Below, piece by piece: positions 32,796 through 42,711 of a stretch of 64,000 nt of DNA. The notes under the pieces were generated by a model. It ran no database searches and was not told where the DNA came from. It saw nothing but the letters and a program-made list of their open reading frames with translations. Location of the stretch: contig OY752149.1 of the NCBI GenBank assembly GCA_963573315.1, positions 1,054,001 to 1,118,000 of the forward strand, given 5' to 3'. How positions within the stretch are numbered: position 1 is the stretch's first letter; the number at the start of each line of letters is the position of its first letter. The translations under genes and the position numbers were made by a program. The stretch is from Entomortierella parvispora. Taxonomy: Eukaryota; Mortierellomycota; Mortierellomycetes; Mortierellales; Mortierellaceae.

Positions 32796-33892
32796 ATGAC
32801 TACGGAAAGCAAATCTTACTCCATCCCTTCCAAGGACCAAAAAGCGGAATGGGCAGAGTAAATGTCTACACACCATTCAAGCAATCGTGCACAAGGTCGT
32901 GTTCTCTGCTCTCTCTAACGCGTCTTGTAATATTTGATTGAGTAGAGAGCAGTCAATCCTTAAAACCAACTTGGTTGTTGAGGATGATCACCCAGACTGG
33001 TCATTGACACTGGTCAAGCCTGAAGACGAAGAGGATAACCCCTTTGAACTGGAGTCAACGCAGGGGCTAAAATATGTTGGTGGCGTCGATCTCAGCTTTA
33101 TCGTTGGAAACAATGAAGACGCAATTGCATCCTTGATCATCCTCTCATATCCAAAACTGGAGGTGAGTTAAAGAAAGGACGACGCGTCTTTGAAAAAAAA
33201 ACCCCCTTGAATGAATGTTGTTCTAATGTCTCACCCTCTCCCCCCCTTTTTATTTTATCTTGCAGATAGTATATATGAACCACGCCAAGGTCAAACTGAC
33301 CCTTCCTTACATCGCAGGATACCTTGCCTTCCGAGAAGTCCAGCCCTTGATGTCGCTCATCGATACCTTGAAAGAGACTCGACCTGAACTCGTACCGCAA
33401 GTGATCTTGGTCGATGGCTGTGGTATTTTGCACCCACGTGGGTTCGGACTTGCCAGTCATCTCGGTCTTCTCTCCGACATTCCTACCATTGGGTGTTCCA
33501 AAAACTTTCTTGTCATTGATAACGAGGGTCCAGTGTTGGGTGCACAACCAACAGAACTCAAGAACATCTTTAAACGCCATGTTGCCAAACATGCAGAGGA
33601 AAAGGGGATGATGTTGCTCAAAGGCGAGGTTTCGGGCAAGATTTATGGTGCGGCCCTGTCTGCTGCAACGGAGCGATCCCCGGCCGGTCCTCAAAACCCG
33701 ATTTTTGTGTCAATTGGACACAAAGTCTCGTTGCCAACGGCGGTGGCCCTGGTCCGAGCGTGTTCATTGTACAGAGTCCCAGAACCCATTCGACAAGCAG
33801 ATCAGAAGAGTCGGACAGAGATCCGTAAGTGGTGCGAACAGCAAGAAAGAGAAAAACAGAAGCAGAAGCAAAACGAAAAGGAACAAGAATGA
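32796..33892 (+). CDS. ENDOV: Endonuclease V
   Basis: Three exons: 32796..32857, 32946..33162, 33266..33892; 301 residues. Endonuclease V cuts one base 3' of inosine, mainly in RNA in eukaryotes. Landmarks: YVGGVDLSF (metal-binding Asp), LPYIAGYLAFRE (strand-separating wedge, PYIP in bacteria), VILVDGCGILHPRGFGLASHLG (Asp and inosine pocket), PTIGCSKNFL (conserved Lys) and FVSIGHKVSLPTAV with SLYRVPEPIRQAD. All expected acidic residues that I can see are present. The C-terminal ~40 residues are a charged Lys/Glu/Gln tail. The start gives a short N-terminus typical of the family. Two CACGTG boxes (32610-32615, 32620-32625) lie about 170-190 bases upstream. Confidence 0.93.
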
Positions 33893-34084
33893 AAAAATGA
33901 AAAGTGGGTGGCCGTTCGTTTTTGGGAATAAAACATGAGTCCCCCCCCGCACATGTGTTTTTTCCCCTTTTGGGCGCAGGGGGATGAGGATGCCCGCCCA
34001 CCTTTATTTCGCTGTCTCGTGCGGCTGCTCTTTTTTTTTTTTCTTTCTCTCCATCCCAGCTCCTCTCTCCATAAAATCACCACC

Positions 34085-34697
34085 ATGATCAGCAAGTTTG
34101 TCCATTACGCTGCCGACGCAGTCCTCATCTCCGCAGTCCTTGCCGGCATCAAGCGAAGCACCGTATGGGCAAATGCTGAATTTGCTCGCAATTGACAATG
34201 CAGGCTAGACCCTCGGAGGCTAGGCACAGTTTTTTCTACTTCTAACATCTTTCCGTTCACCATCTCCTATTGTCGCTATTGCATTCGTGCGTTTCTACCC
34301 CTCCAATCTTTCATGGAAAACGATCTGTCATCAGGGCTTGGGGTAAGGTTCACTGAATCCTATAAACACATACTGGTCTTGGTCTGATTTGAGGGCGCGT
34401 GTCTCTCTCTCTCTCTCTCTCTTCTCGTTCGTTGCCCATTGTCACCATGTCACAAGGAAAAAGGAGAAGGAACACGGACCATCTCGGGAGCAACCTCACG
34501 TCTTTTTTTAAAAAAGAAATTTGTATATTGTAAAAAACTCATCTGTTCGCCTCTTGTTTTCTAGTGTCGCCACCACCAAGATTGATAACCAGGATGTTCG
34601 CACCTACGTCGAAAAATACTTGACCGTGGGCGAATGGGTCGTTGACCAAGGCACCGCCTTCATGTCCGCCTCCCAATACTTTGAGCGCAAGCGTTAA
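34085..34697 (+). CDS. DUF1748 small mitochondrial membrane protein
   Basis: Three exons: 34085..34162, an 8-base microexon 34335..34342, and 34565..34697; 72 residues. The sequence starts MISKFVHYAADAVLISAVLA, continues GIKRSTGLG across the microexon, and ends GEWVVDQGTAFMSASQYFER. This matches the fungal DUF1748 family of tiny mitochondrial inner-membrane proteins with one hydrophobic N-terminal helix. The microexon GGCTTGGG is flanked by TCAG and GTAAGG and is required to keep phase and the conserved STGL motif. The second intron contains a CT microsatellite (about 34402-34422). The exact function in this fungus is unknown. Confidence 0.88.
34335..34342 (+). other. 8-base microexon of the DUF1748 gene
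   Basis: GGCTTGGG, preceded by the acceptor TCAG and followed by the donor GTAAGG. Without it the two outer exons are out of phase. Confidence 0.8.
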
Positions 34698-35396
34698 GAA
34701 ACCAATTAAATCAAAAAACAACGCGACACTTAGACATTCCAAAACACTTGAACAGGGAATTACGGCCGCTTCCTCAGCAATGCATTCTCAAAATGACAAG
34801 CACTCGGGTCGCAACGTGGATTTGTTCTCAAGGTCGTTGCCATTGAACCCAGCCCCTCGATCAGGATGGTCCAATCTTTATCATTTCCGCGGGAGGAGGA
34901 CTCTTTTTTTTTTTTTTGTTGTTTTCTGTGAATCTTACTCAGATGGATACAGAAAACGGGGTGGTTTTTTTATTTTTATTACATGGGGTTACTGTTCGCG
35001 TGTGTGTGGAAACTCGTCAACATGAATCATGGCACTCATTGCGCAACTCAGGCAGCGTCTGCGCAGGATCTTAAGGACCAGCCTTGAAGAGAAGGGTGCG
35101 GCGATCATTAAGAAGAAAGGGCGTTGGCCACAAAGCAGTTGAACAGAACATGGAAAAATTGAAGAGAAGAAGAGGGACCAAGAGAAGAGAGGCGTATGGA
35201 GCAATAAATAAGCTACATCCAATTGATGACCGAGCGGATACAAGAAGACAGGTCCTAGTTTTCTCCGCGAACATCTCAATTGACACCATTACCCGTAGAA
35301 ACCCATAGCAACAGCCTCTCTCTTTCCCTTCGTTCCCTTCTTTCCCTTCTTCCCCTTTTGTTTGGGCTGATTCGTAGGCACCCTGTGAGGTAAGGT
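34698..35396. other. Intergenic region without a supported gene
   Basis: It contains the 3' end of the DUF1748 transcript and AT-rich and T-run sequence (34905-34918, 34968-34980). No reading frame is convincing. Confidence 0.4.
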
Positions 35397-37155
35397 CTAA
35401 CTTGGGGTAGGCTTAGGCGTAGGAGTCGACGCGAATCGTATAGCTCCTATACTAGAAGATGGTACGGGTAAGGGATCGACTTCCAAATCCGGAGTACAAG
35501 AGACATCATAGCACGGTACGGCTATTGGAGACGGCGAAGGAGATGACGAAGGGAATGGCGAAGGGGATGACGAAGGGGATGACGAAGGAGGTGGTGAGGG
35601 AGACTTTGAGCGAGAGGGCGAAGGGGACGATGAGGGAGGAGGTGAGGGAGGCTTTGAGCGAGATGGCGAAGGGGACGACGAAGGGGGGGGTGAGGGAGGC
35701 TTTGAGCGAGATGGCGAAGGGGACGACGAGGGGGGCGGTGAGGGAGGCTTTGAGCGAGATGGCAAAGGAGACGGTGAAGGAGAGTGCAAAGGAGATGGCG
35801 AAGAAGCCGGCGAAGAAGGCGGCGAGACAGCGGGCGAAGGACTTGGTTCGGAATTCTGGGGCGTATCACAGAATAAATTCCAACAGGGTACATTAATTGG
35901 GGACGGAGAAGGGGATGGGAGTGGCGAAGGAGATACAGGGATGTGCGAATGATGATGGGCGGCTGTAGTCTTTGTGTGGGGCGCTGGTGGACGCGAGGGT
36001 GAAGGTGAAGGTGGAGGTGAAGGTGAAGGTAAAGGTGAAGGTGAGGGCGATGGAGAGGCCTCGGGCTGTTTAAGAGCATCGTTGTTGTGTAAGAACTTTG
36101 CCGCGCTGGCAGCCAAACCAGAGTGGCGGGCGATACCAGCATCCCACATCATCACGCCACCAAAACTGGAGTATGAGGAGACCGCTTTCAAGACCTGGTT
36201 CAATCTCGTAGCGCCAACCGTGCCTTCCCCAGCAGCTCCGGGTCCGCCAGGGACACCCAAAAGAATACGCACGTCCTTGTTCTTGGCGGTGTGGGTAGCC
36301 CACTTGTTCCAAGTGTCAAAATTGAAGTCGGAAGTGCCGAAAGTGTTCACGCCACAATCGTTGTTGTAAAATTGGACCCAGACCAAATCGAACCAAGCAT
36401 GATCCAATGCATATGATGTGAACTCGTCTGGGTAGGGACACTGTGGAGCTGCCGTGACGTAGTACGATCTCGAGTTGTCCTTCTGGAACTTGCCTCGCAA
36501 TTCATTCACGAACATGGCATAGCCCATCTCTTGACCGCCCTTTTCCAAGTCGAGGTCGACTCCATCCAGGATTGCGTCGCCGAATGGTCGAGTTTTGGAC
36601 GAGCCTCCAAGAAACATATTCCAGATTTGATCCGCGAACGCTCTGCCCGCGTTTGCGCTCGACAGAGTATACGATCCGTCAGATCCACCAATCGACAGAA
36701 TAATAGCTTTTCCTTTGTCTTGGCAGGTTTTGATATCATCGGCCACACCAGGGCAGTCGAGGATATCCGTGCCATCGAATGTGTCGCTGCAATGGCCTGC
36801 GAGGTTCAAGACCGGGACACCGTTATTGATTTGCAAGACAAATCCAATGACTAGGACATCAATGGTGTCATCCTCGCAATATTGAGCAAGCGAACCCTCG
36901 CTTTTGTCCCTGAAGAGAGTGGAGAGCGAACTGAAGAAAGGAATTAAAAAGGCAGTAAATTGCCATGAAATGGTGAGCATCCATGAACCTGAAGTAGTGT
37001 CTTTTGGGTGCCTATATCTCATTTGTCACATACTCTTGGCCCCAGTAATTGACAACGTTGGTCTTGCTTAATGGGTCAAAGGCGATGACACTCTGTGATA
37101 TCAGTGTCAAGCCAAGGAAGACAAGAAGGCAAGTGCGAAGATACTTCATAGTCAT
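35397..37155 (-). CDS. Secreted GH18 chitinase (class III type) with Ser/Pro repeat tail
   Basis: Two exons: 37034..37155 and 35397..36909; 544 residues. A signal peptide (LRTCLLVFLGLTLISQSVIA) precedes the catalytic domain: VVNYWGQE, SLAQYCEDDTIDVLVIGFV, IILSIGGSDGSY, the GH18 signature ILDGVDLDLEKGG (DxxDxDxE with catalytic Glu), YYVTAAPQCPYPD, WVQFYNNDC and GGVMMWDAG. This is the fungal/plant endochitinase type that hydrolyses chitin in wall remodelling. After ~residue 315 the protein is Ser/Pro-rich with a 16-residue repeat (SRSKPPSPPPSSSPSP, about four copies, DNA near 35581-35770). Two short cysteine motifs occur, VPCWNLFCDTP and VPCYDVSCTPD. No C-terminal hydrophobic GPI signal is seen. 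A second in-frame ATG lies at 37149. Confidence 0.92.
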
Positions 37156-39546
37156 GAAAATTCCAGCCGCCAGTGTGGTTTTGAGTTGTAAGGAAGTAGG
37201 GTAACAAACAGAGCGGCAGGGCAGGGTATAAGGAGGGGGGTACAGATTTGCGGAGAGATGGAAGCAGGGGGGCGGAGGGGGACTGAGAGTGTTGTACACC
37301 GAATAGAAGCAAAACATAAAAAAAAGAGGAATGGGAGGGAATGCTGCCATACCTCTTATATATATTGCTGCAATTTGCTGCAACTTGCTGGAAGCACAAA
37401 CATAAAACGCGGGTGGTCCTGTGCACATGGTGGTCATTGCAAAAGAAAAAAAAAACAAAGAAACAGAAAGGCAAAAGTGGTTCTGGCTATCACACAGACG
37501 GTGTGAGGTTGTTCGATCGTTCGCCAAGGGGATCCGGCTGCAATGACTAAGAAATAGCTCGCAAGTGACTTGGGGGGTCTTTTGCGCGTCGAAGAGAAGG
37601 CTGGTGCGATCCGTTTCTTCAATGACGACCTGCTTAAATATAGAGGAAGTAAGCAAGAAAGGTCAAGGGGGCCAGAGAGGCGAAGGATCGAAGAGGCGAG
37701 GGCAAAGCAGACAATTGATATCGTTCTTCGCCCCTTCCCGTTCATTTCTGCCACCGAACGATGATCCCTTCATTGGCGTGCCTGAAAATTAGCCTCCCAT
37801 TGCCATCAACTCCCACTTGTCATGGGTCTTATTGTGGTTAGCCAGCTTATCTGTTCAGTGAAATGTCCAGAGAAGAGTCACTCTGGCGGCAGTGAACGAG
37901 AGAGCTGGGCTAGTTGTTCGATCGGGTCCTTGGGAAAAACAAACGGAGCTGAACGCACAGACTCCAGGTTGACAGTTCGACATTAAGCTTTGACCCTTCT
38001 CGGAAGAAAATTTCGATATTTTGAGTTTGCGCAAGGTCAGTTGGACCAACGCTCACGTTTCTAACCACCCCTGCCTCACTGTTCCCCTGGGCCACAGAAC
38101 CCCCCACCGTCCTTTTTGATCGAGTGGGGATAAACAAGGCGTATTCTTCGGCGATATTTACAGAGAAAGGCAAGGAGGCGCAGAAGGGGGAGATGGGATT
38201 CTTGATCTACTTTGCTCTCAATTCTTGTCTCTCTGCCTTGCAAAAAAAACAACAAAAAAAAATGTTTGAGCAGATGTGGTCCTGGTCGCTGACGAACGGC
38301 GGCATCAACATTGCAGCAGCGAACAAAGAGGATGCATTGAAGAAAGAGACGCTTTCTCCTTCTCTCTGTCTGTTCCTCACACTCCCGCGATTCGCTATCT
38401 CTGACATTATCAAGTTGTTCACAGTGACCCAGCCCTCCTCTTTCTTCTCATTGAGGTTTTCCAGATGACAATTTATACAACTGGATTTTTTGTTCATTGT
38501 CGGAGAACGCTTTGACAACAATCTTGCAAATTGCTTGTTTTGACGCACTTTGTGCTTGTCGTTTGAAGTTATTTCTCAATGTCAATAATCATATTCATCA
38601 ATCTCTGTCTCGAGGCACACTGATAACTAATCGGTCCATATTAATGAGGACTTCCCAATAGATTGGCAGTGACAGAAAGTTCAGTGTCATTATAGCCAGA
38701 GGTCTTCGAAATCTGGAAGTACTCGACTCACGACTTTCAGCCTTGCTTCTATGAGGAGACAGGCCGATAGAGAAAAAGGAGATGTGTCCCTGCCCCGACC
38801 AGAGTTTAACGCGACACAGCCTCACGAAACAAGAGAGGCGGTCGCTCAATCGATGGACTTTTTTGGCATCTGGAAAATAATCAGGAGCAATTCATTCGTG
38901 CCAATGATGACAAAAGTCAGGTATTTGGCCCATTCAACCTGTTTCACATTAATGACTGACCACCTTTTTTTGCCACCAAACATGTCTGTGGAACATCACA
39001 GCGACGCGCCGGCGTTTCTGTGCATACGATGGTGATCCTGTCTCGGGTGACATGGCTGGAGTGACACACCTGTGCATAGAGATGGTACACACGTTTTCAT
39101 TCTAGAAGGTCTTCTTAATAAGAGGGATCCAATCTCCTCCTTGTTTTATCAACGATTGTGGCAGTCGAGCCATTCACTAGCAGTTCGCGTCGCGTGTCTT
39201 TCTCGCGAGTCCGTTCAGTAAAGCTCGCACAAAACCATTATCAGAAGATCTTATCCACGATTCTCCTGCACGTGGCTAGTCTAACAGGATATCAGCAGAT
39301 TCCAGCCTAGATTTCTCGAGTCAGTACTTTTTCCCTGGCCTTTTGCTTGGTCGCTGAGAAGACTGAAAATGTCTGCTTGGTCTTCAGAACACTGCCCTGG
39401 CGCTCCAGAGAGCTGACTGGTATCCTTATTATTGAGTTTTAAATGCTACTCGCTACAGAAGGCGGCCACGTAGAACAACGAGGAGGACAAAAAGACGAAT
39501 GGTATGATGATCACGGTGCTCGACCGTGTTTTCTATTTTTTTAGTT
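37156..39546. other. 2.4 kb intergenic region, no gene recognised
   Basis: Only short frames occur on either strand, none with recognisable motifs or consistent splice structure. The first 500 bases probably serve as chitinase promoter. An A-run lies at 38241-38262. A short non-coding RNA or decayed sequence cannot be ruled out. Confidence 0.4.
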
Positions 39547-41184
39547 CTACTTTTTCCTGTCCAAGACCTTCTCCGTCAATTGAATCAAGGCCGTCTTGGC
39601 CAATGAATCTGGCAATCCATCCAAGGCCGAGATGGCCTTTTGACAATGACTTTGCGCCAGCATCCGTGTCTGAGCCAATCCCTGACTCTTCAAGACCAAT
39701 TCCCAAGCCAGCTCGACATCCCCCTCTTGGTCAAAGTTTCTCTTGATAAGCTTGCCCAGTTCTGGGAACTCCTCCCAGGCAAAAAGAACGGGGGCTGTAG
39801 CCAATCCCAACTTCAGGTCCGCACCTGCAGGCTTGCCAAACTCATCTGAAGTCACAGTAAAGTCCAGCATGTCATCCACAAGCTACAGCAGAATAAACAC
39901 AGTCGTTAGATCGTTGGAGGTTACACAGTGAACACAAAGAGAAAAAAAATGTTGGGAGCAAAAAAAAAATAACAAAACAACGCAAGGACACGGTTTTGCA
40001 CGAGGTTGCCTTCTTACCTGGAATGCAAGACCAATGTTCTTGCCGTAGGTGTAGGCGATATCGCACACCTCATCCGTGGCACCGCCGAGAACGGCAGAGG
40101 ACCGACAACTCTTGGAGATCAAACTGGCAGTCTTCATGTAGGTCTTCTCCATGTAGTACTCAAACGTGGTCATGTTGCCGTTACGGTTCTTTCCATTCTC
40201 CACCTGTCCGTTTCGAAGTTGCATGAATTCACCTTCAACCAAGTTGGCAATCACAGTCGAGATCAACTCTGTCACCTCATGGTTGCGGAGTCGAGCCAAC
40301 GCAATGGATGCGCGAGCCAAGAGGAAATCTCCTCCCAAGACCGCCATCTTGTTACCAAAGCTCTCGTTGGCAGAGAGCAAGTTTCTTCGCTTATCCGCCA
40401 GATCAATCACATCGTCGTGCAACAGTGAGGCGGTATGGATCATCTCAACAATCTCACCGAGACGACGCTGTGAAGGAAGGATAAAAGTCTGATCCACCTC
40501 GTTGACCCTGGGCAAATAGATAGGGTTGACGCTGCTGGTGCTGTTGCCAGGGGTCGAACTCGATGCGTTCTCGCCATTATTGTCGAGTGTGGGAATGTAA
40601 AAGTTGCTGAGCTCAGAGATGGGCGTGTCAATCTCCTCGTATGAATCCTTGACCTTGACGTGGACCTTCTTAGGGGCGAGCGACGTTGCCTGGGCTACCA
40701 AGAGGATGATCAATGGTCGGATATGTTTGCCGTCGGCCGAAAAGTAGTATTTGCTGACAGTATCCAACATAGGGTGCCCGCTGCCCAACAGGTTTCTAAT
40801 GTTGTTCTTGAGATCCTTGAGATCGTCGCCCACGAGCTGCTTGGTGTCTACGACGGGCCCGCCTTTCTTTTCTACGACAAGAGTCTCTGCTTCCTTGAGA
40901 GCCTCATTCCAGGTGGTCGCCTTTCCAAAGTCTGCAGAAGGTGTAGAATAGGATCCTGCGGAAAAAGTCGACTTGACAGCATTGGCCATGCGAGTAAAGA
41001 CGGTTGGCGACGACTGTGAGCTCTGCTCAGACTCCTTGGGTTGAGCATTGACAGAAGAGTACTGACGGGCGAAACCGGTGTATGCAGCGCGTGGCACCAT
41101 GGGTCGTGAAAGAAGTGTCCGTGACATGCCAGTTGTATAGCGGCCAGCAACAAAAGCTGGCCTTGAAACAGAAATTGAGGCCAT
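39547..41184 (-). CDS. COQ1: Polyprenyl diphosphate synthase Coq1 (coenzyme Q side chain)
   Basis: Two exons: 40018..41184 and 39547..39882; 500 residues. The N-terminal ~60 residues are Arg/Ser/Ala-rich without acids, a mitochondrial targeting sequence. Trans-prenyltransferase motifs are SADGKHIRPLIILLVAQAT, the first Asp-rich motif HTASLLHDDVIDLADKRR, GGDFLLARASIALARL, KTASLISKSCRSSAVLGG, GKNIGLAFQ and the second Asp-rich motif LVDDMLDFT. It extends isopentenyl units on an allylic starter to make the long polyprenyl chain attached to 4-hydroxybenzoate. About 70 residues (Asn/Ser-rich) are inserted between HIRPLIILL and the first Asp motif, seen also in fungal homologues. Divergent from EMC5. 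COQ9, another coenzyme Q gene, lies about 14 kb away. Confidence 0.95.
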
Positions 41185-41761
41185 GATAAGCTTGAATGAC
41201 TAGCGACGAACCGAGGCATAAAAAAGTAGGTTATTCATCAATTGATACAGATACTCTATCCCCCATTGGGGCTTTGCTTCGCTGTTTCGCGTGTATTTTT
41301 CGACTCAATTATAATCCTTACCAGAGAGAGCAGTAAAAACGATGTTCAAAGCTCAAGGTGGGGCCAGAAGTGAAGCAAGAGTGGGATGCTGTTTTGAGTT
41401 TTGGTTGATCAGCCAGGGGAAGTGATGAGTCCAAAGTTGAAAGAAGGAAATGCGCCAAGAAGATGAGGGCGAGAGAAGTCCAGCAGAAACCTGTTGAAGG
41501 AGAGCGGCTGTGTTCGCGAAGAAGCGGAAGAGAGGAGAGGGAGGAAGGAGGAGAAGGGAGGCGACGGCGTGAATGACCACGGAAAGGAATGGGTGTCGGT
41601 TAAGAGATCTGTTTGTGGTCTTGCCGGTTCCGCGGAATCCATATAGATCACATGACCAATTATCACGTGAACATCTTTCTCCTTCGTTTTTTGATGCGCC
41701 ATCATCACTTCTCTCATCGCACGCATCAACCCCTCGACAACGCACACACACACAGTTCGCC
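41185..41761. promoter_or_regulatory. Shared promoter region of COQ1 and EMC5
   Basis: The two genes diverge from here. A CACGTG box at 41664-41669, within TATCACGTGA, lies about 95 bases before the EMC5 start. Nothing else is recognised. Confidence 0.45.
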
Positions 41762-42456
41762 ATGGCAGTTCAACAAGCACCAAGCCAACTCGGCCGGATT
41801 ATCTGCTTCCTTGGATTCCTCCTGCTGTTCCATTCTGGATACTCGACCTTTGAACGTATGGCGCGCGGATACCATGTCTTTTCGTTTTTAAACAGAGACC
41901 TTCTTAAAACTGGCATGGTATCTAACGTGCCATTTCGCTGTATTTTATTTTTGTTGCTACGATAGATCTCTCATATCTCAAGGCAGTTGATGGACATGAG
42001 ACTGGATTGCCACTCGATGTAAATTGGATTTTATAAGGATCCATGGATATTCAGGAGCCAACGAAAAATGAAAAATCCTCGATATTCACTGCAATATTTT
42101 GTTCGTTTACCTCTATCCCTTCCTTTACTATAGATCACGATCGAACTGTTGGTATCCGTCGCACTCTTTGGTCTTGGTATCGTCTTGGTGGCAGATGATT
42201 TCAAGGAGATTCTTATGGAGACAGAAATGGCAAAGCAGTAAGAACATGTTTTAATTCGATTTGTGAACAGTTTCTCGGCACCACACAAAGATCTTTGTTG
42301 GTCCCAGGACGGAATATCTGATAGCTCCTTTCCTCTCTGTTCTCTTTATCATTTATCACTTATAGATCAATCGAGTCATTGGACGCACGTCCATCTTTCT
42401 ACTCTTTCAACCATCGCGGTCGGGCGGTATTCAGGAATGTCGTCCTCAAGGATTAA
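41762..42456 (+). CDS. EMC5: ER membrane protein complex subunit 5 (MMGT1/Emc5)
   Basis: Four exons: 41762..41855, 41966..42018, 42134..42237, 42366..42456; 113 residues, all in phase. Two membrane helices are visible (GRIICFLGFLLLFHSGYSTF and ELLVSVALFGLGIVLVA), separated by the conserved HSGYSTFEHLSYLK and a GLPLDITIELL segment. After FKEILMETEMA comes the cytosolic tail with DARPSFYSFNHRGRAVF, the family hallmark. EMC5 is a core subunit of the EMC insertase, which places membrane proteins in the ER bilayer. The small exons explain why no long reading frame marks the gene. Start context CGCCATGG is good. Confidence 0.93.
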
Positions 42457-42711
42457 AGGGGACTATAATGAGTTCACAATAGTGATCCCAGGAGGAAGCT
42501 TGTAGGAATAATAAGTAAAATATCGATATATTAATAGAGATTCATTATTTTGAAGTCGACATTGGTATTGATAGCGGGCATCGAAGATGATTATCTATAT
42601 TATTGGCTATTTATTATAAGTATTAATTATTGTACAGCGGGATAATATTATACAAGAAGAGGTGGGGACGAAGGCGGTACTCTATGCCCTCTCTGGTTGT
42701 CCTGAATAGCG

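Noticed and set aside
35459-35896. Plus-strand open frame opposite the chitinase tail (Glu/Lys/Met-rich peptide)
   Set aside because: It mirrors the Ser/Pro repeat DNA of the chitinase gene and has no independent features.
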